Of a stretch of DNA of 64,000 nucleotides, positions 10,294 to 20,441 are shown one piece after another (position 1 is the stretch's first letter; every line of letters begins with the position of its first letter). The DNA comes from Vandiemenella viatica (Eukaryota > Arthropoda > Insecta > Orthoptera > Morabidae), in contig CM061920.1 of the NCBI GenBank assembly GCA_031002005.1, positions 121,138,095 through 121,202,094 on the forward strand, read 5' to 3'. The translations under genes and the position numbers were made by a program. The notes beneath the pieces were generated by a model. That model worked only from the letters and a program-made list of their open reading frames with translations. It ran no database searches and was not told where the DNA came from.

Positions 10294-12501
10294 ATGGCTA
10301 CGCCAGCAGCACCTACGGAATGGCAACAGTTCCTCCAAGGACTCCTACATCAGTTCTTCGAATCTCAGAGACAACTGATTGCGGAAGTCAGGAATCTCCG
10401 CCAACCCACGGCCCCGCCTCCGTTCCCAGCATTCAACGACGACGTCGAAGAATGGGAGACCTACGAGAAGCGCATAAAACAACACTTCGCAATTCATCAC
10501 ATATCCAAAGAAGAAGACCAGCGTGCATATTTCCTTTCCTGGAACCAATCAAAGATGTATGTCTTGCTCACCAAACTTCAGCCACAAGACCCCGACACCC
10601 TCACCTTCACGACCATCTGTACGACACTGAATGCATACTACAGACGCCGGTACCATGTCGTCGCGGCCCGCGTCGAATTCTATCAATGCCGGAAGAAGCC
10701 CGATCAGACGTATCGCCAGTGGGCGGCCGAACTCCAAGGCCTTAGCAGAAAATGTAAGTTTCAAACTCGTTGTTCCCACGAATCCTACGCCGACGACATG
10801 GTGCGTGATCACATCATACAGGCTGCACCAGATGCCGCACTCCGGCATGACGCCCTCAAGTTAGAGGACCCATCCCTGGAGCAGGTCATCGAACTTGCCT
10901 ACAAATTCGAAATATCTACGGCCGCAGATCGCCGCCTGGAGTCCTGGGCGGATGTGGCCGCAATCCGAACCGACGTAGAGGACACACAGGACGTCGCCGC
11001 CATCCAGAGCTCCCAGTCGCGCTCCTCCCGACACCACAACCTGGGACCGCTTCCTCAGAAGGACATCGAACCGGCCCGTTCCGGCAGGGGCACCAAGTCT
11101 CGGCAGCAGCAGCGGATCCCGCAGCGCCGACGCCGCAGCCCGCTCCGCCTACCCTCCTGCCCCGCCTGTTATTCAGCACATGAGAGGGAAAATTGTCCGG
11201 ATCGTTGGGCTGAATGCTCACGTTGCGGCAAGAAAGGACACCTGGCGTCCGTCTGCCGCACCAACACCACCAATGCCAATCCCGGCTCTCGCCGCCCAGG
11301 GTCTTACCAAGACAGGTTGAGTGGCGCACCTATGGATATCAATCAGGTAGACACTTCCACAGCATCCAAACTTTTTATTGACGTTACGGTCAATGGCAAG
11401 CCCCTGCGTCTACAAGTCGACACAGGAGCAGCAGTCTCATTGCTTAATTATACTACTTATGTGCAAATTGGCTCGCCCCCCCTCTCGCCGGCCCCCAAGC
11501 GCCTCCTGACATACAACAAACAGGAAATAGCACTCCTGGGACAGTTCACAGCAAACGTCATGTATAAGTCTGTACATCGTTCAGTCCCCTTTTTAGTAGT
11601 TAACAGTTCTCTCACAGCAGACTTATTTGGACTGGACGCTTTCCGCTTATTCGGATTTTCAATTGAGGATAACATACACCTCGTATCTCAGCATGTTCCT
11701 TTTCCTGAAGTGGACGCCCTTTGCACCGAGTTTCAGGACCTGTTCTCACCAGGCGTCGGCTGTGCAAAGGACTTCGAAGCATCACTCCAACTCCGGCCGG
11801 ACGTACGGCCTCGATACTTCCGGGCACGCCAGGTACCCGTAGCGCTACAACAACCACTTCAGGAAGAACTTCAACGTCTCCAAGACGAAGGGATCCTCCA
11901 GCCGGTGCGGTTCAGCCCCTGGGCCACGCCGTTGGTCATAGTTCAGAAGCCAGGACGCCGCTTACGTCTCTGTGGTGACTTTAAGACCACCGTCAACCCG
12001 CATCTGCTGGTAGACGACTATCCACTTCCGAGACCGGACGACCTCTTCCGTAAACTAGCAGGAGGTACCTACTTTACAAAAATTGACCTGGCAGAAGCAT
12101 ACCTTCAAATCCCTTTGGATATCCAGTCCCGACAATACACAGTCATCAACACTCCCTCTGGCCTCTTCCAACTCAACCGGCTCATGTTCGGCTTGGCCAG
12201 TGCTCCAGCGATTTTTCAACGGTATCTCGAACAACTTCTCCAGGATATTCCGGGATGCATCAACTATCTCGACGACATAGTCGTCACGGGACCCTCCGCT
12301 GCCGAACACATGACCAACCTCCGCCTACTCTTCCTCCGCCTCCGTGCAGCAGGATTGAAATGCAACCTTTCCAAGTGTCAATTTTTTCAACAATCCATTT
12401 CCTACCGGGTCACATCATCGCTCAGGAAGGCATTTCCCCAGCATTTTCCTATGTGGACGCTATTTCCAACTTACCTCGGCCTCAGGATCTACATCAGTTG
12501 A
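10294..12501 (+). pseudogene. gag-pol part 1: Gag, zinc knuckles, protease, RT (frameshifted)
   Basis: A 735-codon frame starting with ATG in a good context (ATCATGG) 18 bp after the primer-binding site. Residues ~1-220 are a Gag/capsid-like region including WETYEKRIKQHFAIHHI. Residues 289-321 carry two Cys-rich knuckles, the second a classic CX2CX4HX4C (CSRCGKKGHLASVC). The aspartic protease motif DTGA starts at residue 376. RT follows, with TKIDLAEAYLQIPL, then LFQLNRLMFGLASAPA, and the catalytic YLDD at 658-661. Gag and pol lie in one frame with no shift between them. Homology leaves this frame near 12405, in the segment after YLDD, where a single-base loss puts the rest of pol in another frame; the last ~30 codons are out-of-frame noise. 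The element encodes its own replication proteins but this copy cannot make a complete Pol. Confidence 0.95.
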
Positions 12502-13930
12502 AATCTTTTTTAGGCAAAATTTCATACTACAGAAAATTTATACCCTCAGCAGCACAAGTGGCAGCACCCCTGTACCACCTCTGTCGCAAGAATGTCCCGT
12601 TCCGTTGGACCCCAGCTTGCGAGACCGCATTTCACACCCTTAAACAGCAGCTCAAGTCCGCTGCATGCCTCATGCCATACACTCCAAACCTCCCCTTGAT
12701 ACTTGCCACAGATGCATCCGATTACGGTGTGGGGGCAGTTCTGTCTCATAAATTACCAGATGGCACGGAACGCCCCGTAGCCTACATCTCCAAAGCCCTA
12801 TCGGCTGCTCAGCTTAAATATTCTCAAATCGAGAAAGAGGCGCTAGCTATTGTTTTTGCCTGCTCCAAATTCTATTCCCTTTTATATGGGATTTCTTTTC
12901 ATCTCATTACCGACCACAAGCCACTCCTATCACTATTTGATCCGTCCACACGTCTGCCTACCAAAACATCCCACCGCATCCAGCGTTGGGCACTATTCCT
13001 GTCCCAGTTCAGATATACCATGCATTTCCGTACCACCTCCAGGCATGCCAATGCAGACGCCTTATCCAGACTACCGCAGGGACCAGACCTTGCCTTCGAC
13101 AAGTCGGAACTTCTGGTGTTCCAGATCGACGATGACATACAAGAAGCACTGAAGACATTTCCAGTCACGGCCTCAAAAGTCGCGGCAGCCACAGGGGAGG
13201 ACCCCCTCCTCCGTGTCATCCGACACCACATCCAACACGGGTGGCAAACACGTTCCCCTCCACGCCATCATCAAGACCTCAAGTTCTACTACTCCATCCG
13301 CCACCAGCTCTCAGTAGTAGAGGGAGTGCTCCTCCGCACAGAACCAAATTCCACCCCGAGGGTCGTCGTTCCGAGATCCCTACAACCGACAATCCTCCAA
13401 ACTCTCCACCAAGGACACTGGGGAATTGACCGCACCAAATCCCTTGCCAGACGCCATGTATTCTGGATCGGCCTTACCACGGATGTCACGGAGATGGTGC
13501 GGCGCTGTACCATCTGTGCCCAACAACTGCCCCGCCCCCCTCAAAAGTTCCTTTCCTGGCCGGCACCGTCCGGACCCTGGGAACGCATTCACCTCGACTT
13601 CGCTGGCCCATTCCTAGGCCACCAGTGGCTCCTAGTGACGGATGCCTTTTCCCACTTCCCATATGTCGTCCGTTGCTCCACAATCACCACAGAGGTCACC
13701 ATTTCAGCCCTCACGAAGATCTTTTCCATCGAAGGATTGCCATACGCTATCGTCACAGATAACGGACCGCAATTTCGAAGTCGGGAATTCCTATCCTTCT
13801 GTACCGCCAACAATATCCAACACCTCCTCACCCCGCCCTTCCACCCCCAATCTAACGGAGAGGCGGAACGGCTAGTCAGAACATTCAAAACCCAAATGAC
13901 CAAATACACCACAAGTCACAAACTCGAGAG
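12405..13930 (+). pseudogene. gag-pol part 2: RT thumb, RNase H, integrase core
   Basis: The second frame (open from 12255 to 13937, with pol homology from about 12405) continues RT with GHIIAQEGI and FLGKISYYRKFIP. RNase H follows, with ATDASDYGVGAVL (Asp at 12711), a Glu in SQIEKEALAIVFA, and HANADALSRLP. Integrase then shows its HHCC zinc finger (HQGHWG ... CTICAQQ, about 13405-13530). The DD35E catalytic triad lies at 13596 (HLDFAGPF), 13758 (VTDNGPQF) and 13866 (second Glu of NGEAER), with the canonical 35-residue spacing. All catalytic residues are intact. A second one-base shift near 13930 ends the frame at a TGA just after the integrase core. No in-frame ATG makes sense as a start, so this is a fragment, not a separate gene. 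Confidence 0.95.
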
Positions 13931-14630
13931 GCATTGACACTCTTCCTCAGTTCCTATCGAACCACTCCAGTGGGGGCCAAAAGCCCGGCGGAATTGCTGC
14001 ATGGCCGCCAACCTCGCACTCTCCTCCATCTCCTCTTACCCCCGCCCAAAGTACAGGTACCTTCGGGCCCATTCCGTTTCACCCCGGCCTCCCTAGTCTA
14101 GGCCCGCGGGTTTGGCTTCCGGGCCGGTTGGCTTCCGGGGGTCATCCAGCGGCCCCGGGGCCGCCAACTGTTCGACGTCAGCCTGGATGGCCGGATAGTG
14201 CGATGCCATCGAAACCAACTACGTCCCCGCTACCCCACGGCACCGTCCTCTTCCACCACGGCACGGCCATCCACTTCTTCCTCTCCTTCCCTGCCACCTC
14301 CACCACTCCTGCCGTCTAACCGTTGCTCAGGGACAGTTACAGCGCCACCAACGACGCCACAACCTGTCGGTCGCTCCGACACCCTTCAGCCGCAGCCTCT
14401 CGACCACCTGCGGGGACCATCTTCAGCGCCCCCCGTACAGCCCCCGGCCATCGACGCCGACGAACCGATGCCGTTAGCTCCACAAGTACCTCCACCACAA
14501 CCTGCACCACGACGCAGGTCGGCACGCATCGCCAGGGGAACAGCTCCGTACTCCCCTGGAGGTAGCCTTCATAGTCTGCTCCAGGGCGCCGCGGCAGACG
14601 ACCTCGCAGACGTCGCAGACATCGCTTCCA

Positions 14631-14645
14631 CCCCCCCCCCCCCCC
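14631..14645. repeat. 15-base C homopolymer
   Basis: Lies directly before the polypurine tract and inside the pol frame. Runs of this length often change length by slippage and are prone to sequencing error. Confidence 0.95.
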
Positions 14646-14655
14646 GGGAGGGAGG
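14646..14655 (+). promoter_or_regulatory. Polypurine tract
   Basis: GGGAGGGAGG, then TA and the 3' LTR. This is the expected primer site for plus-strand DNA synthesis. Confidence 0.85.
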
Positions 14656-14657
14656 TA

Positions 14658-15099
14658 TGTTCAGTCTGCCAGTAAAGGCCCCTGCCAGGCAGACCTCACA
14701 CACAACGCGCCTGCACGCCGGGATACATATACGACTCCAAACAGGCGCAGAGACATCAAAACAAACCAGGAAAACAAATAGAATCATCTAGAAGCTAAGT
14801 GGGACTATTTCTTACAGAGGTCGCCGTACTACCACAACGGAATTCCTGCGCCAGGCCGCCTATATAAGCGTAGCCGGCCGCTCCACCGCCAGTTCCGGCC
14901 TGACCGCGGAACCAGCTTCAACTACAGAAGACCACCGGAAGTGCGCGAGAAGTAGAAGCCGTCTCTCTCTACCCCGGATCAGGACCAGGCTAAATTTCTC
15001 GACGGTCATCCGCTAACTGTACCACATTTGTTATTGTTTACCAGTGTTTTGTGTACATAGTAATAAACCTCAAGGAACCATTAAGTGTAGTTCACTTCA
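14658..15099 (+). repeat. 3' LTR
   Basis: 442 bp, matching 9814-10257 apart from one missing CA unit. Carries TATATAAG at 14861 and AATAAA at 15062. The DNA that follows is LINE sequence, not a copy of the left flank. Confidence 0.96.
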
Positions 15100-15100
15100 G

Positions 15101-16450
15101 CATACCTTATCTTGAAATTTATTCAGATTGAGTCTGGATACTTGCTGCTTACCAGAGGATTGGAAAAGTGCGATAGTAGTGCTCGTACATAAAGAAGTGG
15201 CGAGAAATGATCTAAATTTACAGGCCTATCAGTTTGACATCAGTGGTACGTAAATTAATGGAGAGTTTGATATTCAAACACATCAGAAAGGGCGAAAGTA
15301 GTTCTAGAGCTTTATTTTTTTTTATTTAAAAAAAGAGTAGGCAACATGACTTTAGGCAAGGATATTTATGGAATCTCAGTTGGTGGATATATGCAAGATA
15401 TTTCGGATGAAATGGACAAGGGGGGCCAACTGATAGCGTAGCGCTAGATCTTTCAAAGGATTTTGACAGTGTGAGCCATAAAATGGTATTAAATACGGTA
15501 AAAACTATTGGAGTGGATGAGAAAATGATTTAAGAATTTTAAAGATAGAAAACAGAAAGTTAAGGTAGGAAATGGAGTATCAAAAGAATGGAAGTAAAAA
15601 TGGGTGTGCCACAGGGTAATATAGGGACCATTGCTATTCATTATTCTAAGAATAATTGTATTGATTGTTTGCTATCAGAAATTAGATTGTTTGCAGATTA
15701 CATAATGCTATATAAAAGGATCAAAACGATAGTGGACTGTAAACAGTTGCAGGGTGATCTGGACAGGATATCTAGTTGGATTGGTAAACATGGGATGAAG
15801 ATAAACGCAAAGAAGAGTCAGCTTATTAGATACACAAATAAAAACTTAAGGTTGATTAGGCTTATAAGTAGGGAAAGATTGCTTACTGAAGACTTTAAAT
15901 GTAATATCTTGCATTACATTTGATTACTGAAAGGACACATTGGGCAGGTGGTAGGAAAAGGTTTCAAAATTCTGTACTTGTTGGAGAGAGTGATGAGGGG
16001 ATGCACGAGAGAAGTAAAGGAATTGGTTTACAAAACTTTGGTCATACCATTGCTCGAATATGGTAGTGTAGTATGATATGATATGATAAAGCTGAATGAG
16101 GCTCATTGCAAGACAGGAGGAGGATGAGGAGGGTCATGGGAGTGTACAGGGCATATACTAGTGATGAGGCATGGAAAGATATTGCAATAGGTATGAAAGT
16201 AGTGCATGGAAGGGAAAAATGACCATGACCACAAGCTGGCACTCGATTTCAGGCACAAGGGTGTGGGAAGATTCTCTTTTTTAGGTAAGGTGTCAGGATT
16301 GGAATGAGTTACCAAGAGAATGATGAATAATTTACCGAAAACTTTGAAGGAATTTAAAGATAAAATTTGTAGAGGGCAAGTGTAGGTGGGTGCATGATAG
16401 GGGAAGATGGGTGTGTAGGGAAATTGCCACCGAAGCCTGTGCTCCATTGC
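15101..16450 (+). mobile_element. CR1/L2-like LINE, degenerate copy
   Basis: Starts within the RT domain immediately after the LTR and runs to a 3' UTR ending with CTCCATTGCAATTAATTAAA near 16460. It is the same family as 1172-1735. Several indels are present; the stretch after 16075 has lost the codons that follow PLLEYGSVV. The abrupt 5' boundary coincides with the LTR edge. Confidence 0.88.
15110..16075 (+). pseudogene. LINE reverse transcriptase fragment (CR1/L2-like)
   Basis: RT motifs appear in order across broken frames: LPEDWKSAIVV and a decayed YRPIS-like block near 15150-15260; LDLSKDFDSVSHKMVL near 15447; KMGVPQGN near 15597; the catalytic box near 15690; and ISSWIGKHGMKINAKKSQ near 15770. 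The longest clean stretch is 111 codons (15588-15923). The catalytic box reads FADY instead of F/YADD, so one catalytic Asp is lost, and frameshifts separate nearly every motif. It is an old dead copy of a retrotransposon enzyme that once performed target-primed reverse transcription. Confidence 0.88.
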
Positions 16451-16454
16451 AATT

Positions 16455-16915
16455 AATTAAATTAAACCCACATTTTGAGTATCAAATACAGGAGTTGGGG
16501 AGGGTGCAAAAAAAGGGCTGCTAGATTTGTTCTGGAAACTACCGCAGAATGCAATCATTAACAGATAAAAGAGCTGGAATGGGATTCATTGCAAGACACG
16601 AGGAGGGTGAAATGGGTCATGTGAGTGTACATTGGCGATGAGACATGGAAAGATATTGGTTAGATATGAAAAGTAGTGGATGGTAGGGGAAAGATGACCA
16701 TGACACAAGCTGGCACTCGATTTCAGGCACAAGGTGTAGGATGATTCTCTTTTTTAGGTAAGGGTGTCAGGGATTGGAATCAGTTACCAAGAGAAATGAT
16801 GAATAAAACGTTGAAAGAATTTAACGCTAAAGTTTGCAGAGGGAAGGGAGAGGATGGGTGTGTAGGGAGATTGCCTCCGGAACACGCGCTCCATCGCAAT
16901 TTAATCAAATATTAT
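16455..16915 (+). mobile_element. Second CR1/L2-like LINE 3' end, in tandem
   Basis: Begins at the codons just after the PLLEYGSVVWDP region (CCACATTTTGAGTATC) and repeats the 3' part of the previous copy, ending CTCCATCGCAATTTAATC. Head-to-tail with 15101-16450. Too decayed to give an open frame. Confidence 0.85.
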
Positions 16916-17049
16916 ATTATACGTCAATAATTGATGAAAATCTATAACATAACAGTTTATTATTAATTTAAAACACTATGCATAGACGAATTTAAACGTT
17001 GTTTCCATCTGGAAAGACAATTACTTTTTTCATGATGCATAACTATAAG

Positions 17050-17245
17050 AAATTTGAATAAAATCTTCTCGGGAAGTAGCCGAGTTAGTCCATCGATCAA
17101 AAACAACGATTCGCGGTCTCAAACTGCCGCCATTGTCAAGTGGCAGTCACTTGACAATGGCGGCAAAGTTTGTGACCGCCCAAACGCCGTGTTTTGATCG
17201 ATGGAGTAACTCGGCTAGTTCCTCAGAAAATTTTATTCTTTTCAA
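17050..17245. repeat. Long imperfect palindrome (foldback element)
   Basis: Two arms of roughly 90 bp around a 5-bp centre (17143-17147). The inner arms TGCCGCCATTGTCAAGTG and its complement are perfect, and the outer arms (TAGCCGAGTTA, CCATCGATCAAAA) pair with scattered mismatches and small indels. The outermost part includes AAAATCTTCTCGGG, also found at both ends of the palindrome at 45390-45520. Likely a foldback MITE. It sits about 120 bp from the assembly gap. Confidence 0.85.
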
Positions 17246-17368
17246 CCCCGAAAAAACCTCTAGTCATATATGAGGAATCTGTGAACGAAATTATAAATAT
17301 CTTATTAATATGTAAATGCATAAAATATCTCACGTTTACGCACTGTAATCTTCACATGTGAAAACTAC

Positions 17369-18368
17369 NNNNNNNNNNNNNNNNNNNNNNNNNNNNNNNN
17401 NNNNNNNNNNNNNNNNNNNNNNNNNNNNNNNNNNNNNNNNNNNNNNNNNNNNNNNNNNNNNNNNNNNNNNNNNNNNNNNNNNNNNNNNNNNNNNNNNNNN
17501 NNNNNNNNNNNNNNNNNNNNNNNNNNNNNNNNNNNNNNNNNNNNNNNNNNNNNNNNNNNNNNNNNNNNNNNNNNNNNNNNNNNNNNNNNNNNNNNNNNNN
17601 NNNNNNNNNNNNNNNNNNNNNNNNNNNNNNNNNNNNNNNNNNNNNNNNNNNNNNNNNNNNNNNNNNNNNNNNNNNNNNNNNNNNNNNNNNNNNNNNNNNN
17701 NNNNNNNNNNNNNNNNNNNNNNNNNNNNNNNNNNNNNNNNNNNNNNNNNNNNNNNNNNNNNNNNNNNNNNNNNNNNNNNNNNNNNNNNNNNNNNNNNNNN
17801 NNNNNNNNNNNNNNNNNNNNNNNNNNNNNNNNNNNNNNNNNNNNNNNNNNNNNNNNNNNNNNNNNNNNNNNNNNNNNNNNNNNNNNNNNNNNNNNNNNNN
17901 NNNNNNNNNNNNNNNNNNNNNNNNNNNNNNNNNNNNNNNNNNNNNNNNNNNNNNNNNNNNNNNNNNNNNNNNNNNNNNNNNNNNNNNNNNNNNNNNNNNN
18001 NNNNNNNNNNNNNNNNNNNNNNNNNNNNNNNNNNNNNNNNNNNNNNNNNNNNNNNNNNNNNNNNNNNNNNNNNNNNNNNNNNNNNNNNNNNNNNNNNNNN
18101 NNNNNNNNNNNNNNNNNNNNNNNNNNNNNNNNNNNNNNNNNNNNNNNNNNNNNNNNNNNNNNNNNNNNNNNNNNNNNNNNNNNNNNNNNNNNNNNNNNNN
18201 NNNNNNNNNNNNNNNNNNNNNNNNNNNNNNNNNNNNNNNNNNNNNNNNNNNNNNNNNNNNNNNNNNNNNNNNNNNNNNNNNNNNNNNNNNNNNNNNNNNN
18301 NNNNNNNNNNNNNNNNNNNNNNNNNNNNNNNNNNNNNNNNNNNNNNNNNNNNNNNNNNNNNNNNNNNN
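17369..18368. other. Assembly gap of exactly 1,000 N
   Basis: The round length indicates a default-size scaffold gap; the true distance between the flanks is unknown. Any open frame drawn across it is meaningless. Confidence 1.
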
Positions 18369-19083
18369 CGACCAGGAGGAGGTTATACGTTTTTAATGAC
18401 TCTGGGAGCTCTTCTCTATTAAAATACACAACAGTAATTGCAATTTTGGTTACCTGTCCAACTCAATGGGCTACTAAAATAATATTTTTATATCTCTGTT
18501 TGTTTGGGGGTGGGAAATATAATTTTTGCGAGCATTTTTCACGGATCTGTTTTGTAGTAAGTAAAATATAACTTCCTATGGAAATTAGTTACAATCGGTA
18601 AAGACGGAGGAATTACCAGGCTATAACGATGAGGCCACCAATCGAAATTATAAGATTCCACTCGTTCTAATGTTGCCTATTGAACCATAAAAATAGATTA
18701 AATAAAAATAATAAAGTGAAAAAGAAACAAATTTTTAAATTTTTTTCTTTTTTTGTAAACTGAGGATCTTATAAGTGCACGAAATGGATGGTGCCATACA
18801 CAAGATTACTCGATTATGTAATATCGGACACGAAAAACAATTGCAAAAAAGAGTAATATTAGGGCTTTTAAAACTCCTTACTAATAATAAGGTCTTTGTA
18901 ATAAAGTGATAAATAGGTCGATTACTTCGTTAATCATTTCTAGCTGTGACAGCACGAATATCAGTATCCGTAGAAACAATCATCATCAACACTAATAAAA
19001 GGCAACATTCGCCATCGTGTCATAATGTCTAACTTCGTAAGGTGACGATCCCAGCCTTCATTGGCGGAGCATCAAAAGTTAGA
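18369..19083. other. AT-rich DNA, no gene seen
   Basis: No open frame of note and no repeat I recognise between the gap and the miniature element. Confidence 0.6.
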
Positions 19084-19091
19084 GATTTTTC

Positions 19092-19411
19092 GGTAATGTT
19101 GCGCCCTGTGGGTAGTACAATTTTTGCGGCAGTAACTGTACACCTACGATGTAACCAACCAGAGATGTAAACATCCAGAGTTGTAAACATCCAGAGACAT
19201 TTCGAAATATGAAAGATTGATAGCGTAGTTAATTTAGTTCAATTAAAAAAGTGAGAAGTTAAATAGTTCACTCACGGCTATTAAGAAAATGTACAATATC
19301 TTTTTCACTGTATCCCTGATTAAATAGATGTATTATATATCTGGTTGTTTACATCGTAGGTGTACAGTTACTGCTGCAAAAATTCTACTACCCACAGGGC
19401 GCAACATTGCC
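19092..19411. mobile_element. 320-bp MITE with 69-bp TIRs and 8-bp target duplication
   Basis: Terminal inverted repeats at 19092-19160 and 19343-19411 differ at about four positions and start GGYAATGTTGCGCCCTGTG. Both ends are flanked by GATTTTTC (19084-19091 and 19412-19419), a perfect 8-bp duplication. No coding capacity. Inside the left arm a 16-bp unit (like AGTTGTAAACATCCAG) is repeated near 19161-19193. An 8-bp duplication fits hAT, P or Merlin transposases; the GG start slightly favours Merlin, but the superfamily is not settled. Confidence 0.92.
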
Positions 19412-19519
19412 GATTTTTCCACTCTTCGTCCATAGATGTCGCCATTATAACAGCTTAAAAGGTTCAAAACATTTTAAATTGCAAACCACACATAAAGAAA
19501 AGTATGTAATTTGTTTAAG

Positions 19520-20130
19520 TCCACATATTAGTTATTAGCTGCTTTTAGTTTATTTATTTTCGGTTGATGTAGGAGTTTTATTTATATTATCTGTCCGTAG
19601 ATATCACTGTTGTAGTAAGTCAACTTTATCTCGCTGTACAATGGATGTATTAATGCACTGGATTTCATTTTCTAGCAGCAATATGAGCAGAAGTTTCGAT
19701 TAAATTGAAATACAAGCAGGGCAACAACGACAACTGGCGTTCGTCGTTACACCACATGGCAGGGAAGGAGTATTTTTTACGTATATAACTAAAGTAGGTT
19801 TCATTATTGGTGTGTTAGAAGTCATTACTTAAATAGTTCCACATTTGTAGCGATTTATGCGGCCTGAATCAGAATTAAAACTAATATTGCGTGTTACAAC
19901 ATAAGTTGTTGAGAATTATTTTTAATTTGTTTTACTTTCACTGGCTCAGTATTAATGATCTCATTATTTGAGTCATATGTAAGTAGTTAAAATTTTGTTA
20001 TAACATAATTCTGTATTAGGGGTAATGAACAAGAAACATGTAACAATCTGTGAAGACTTTAATTTTTCTTTGATTTTATCGACGCCATATTATGATATCA
20101 GTAGTCCTAACTGCACCGCGATGTAAACTA
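19520..20130 (+). repeat. Dispersed unknown repeat, copy A
   Basis: Aligns along its length, with substantial divergence, to 54840-55610 and 55611-56165. Shared blocks include TATTAGTTGCTT-like, GCCTGAATCAGAATTAAAAC-like and ACATAAGTTGTT, in the same order. No coding potential and no termini recognised, so the class is unknown. Confidence 0.65.
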
Positions 20131-20215
20131 CTACCGAATTATGAACAACATTGAAAAATCAAGGTTATGAGCATTATTTAATAACAATTGTATTAAGGAA
20201 AATAGCTGCAAAATA

Positions 20216-20441
20216 TGAAGTTAGCGTTCTGGCCTCGCATTCGGGAGGACGGCGGTTGGAATCCCCGTCCGGGCATCCAGATTTGGGTTTTCCATGGTTT
20301 CCCAAATCACTCCAGGCGAATGCCGGGATGCTGCCTTCAAAAGGCCATGGCCGAATTACTTCCCATTCCTTGTCTCCCATCCTTTCCCGTCTCTAAAGAC
20401 CTCGCTGTTAAGAGACGTTAAGCAGTTAAAAAAAAAAAAAT
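20216..20441 (+). mobile_element. tRNA-derived SINE with poly-A tail
   Basis: Begins in the tRNA-like head (CGTTCTGGCCTCGCATTCGG), has a B-box-like GGTTGGAATCCCCGTCC, then the body GGGTTTTCCATGGTTTCCC shared by all copies here, and ends CTCTAAAGACCTCGCTGTTA, GAGACGTTAAGC and a run of A. The A box is missing, so the 5' end is truncated. ATGAAGTTAG before the copy and ATGAATTGTTAG after it may be a slightly altered target duplication. Confidence 0.88.

Larger units (their letters stand above)
13931..14791 (+). pseudogene. gag-pol part 3: integrase C-terminus and Pro-rich tail
   Basis: In a third frame the integrase continues with FLSSYRTTPVGAKSPAELL and a GPF/Y-like module ending in DGRIVRCHRNQLRPR, the usual C-terminal module of Ty3/gypsy integrases. 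An in-frame TAG at 14099-14101 splits it. After the stop the frame is open (14198-14791) and codes a Pro/Ser/Thr-rich tail with a basic RRRSARIARG patch. The frame crosses the polypurine tract and runs about 134 bp into the 3' LTR before its stop, so the ancestral Pol probably ended inside the LTR. The Pro-rich tail has no function I can assign. Confidence 0.88.
9814..15099 (+). mobile_element. Ty3/gypsy LTR retrotransposon (near-intact structure, broken pol)
   Basis: A 5.3-kb element bounded by direct LTRs of 444 and 442 bp, each starting TGTTCAG and ending CACTTCA. It has a primer-binding site just inside the 5' LTR, a polypurine tract just before the 3' LTR, and a gag-pol unit in the order gag, zinc knuckles, protease, RT, RNase H, integrase. 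That order and the YLDD box place it in Ty3/gypsy (Metaviridae type). I saw only one difference between the LTRs, a CA-repeat length change, which suggests recent insertion. No envelope-like frame is present. No exact 4-6-bp target duplication flanks it (GCTAC on the left, GCATA on the right). Confidence 0.97.

Noticed and set aside
10345..13683. Numerous antisense and alternate-frame openings within gag-pol
   Set aside because: Shadows of the GC-rich retrotransposon coding sequence; no motifs.
9814..15099. Endogenous retrovirus with envelope
   Set aside because: No third long frame, signal peptide or membrane segment lies between integrase and the 3' LTR; it is an envelope-less Ty3/gypsy retrotransposon.
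17358..18429. Long open frames on both strands across 17369-18368
   Set aside because: They consist of N from the assembly gap.
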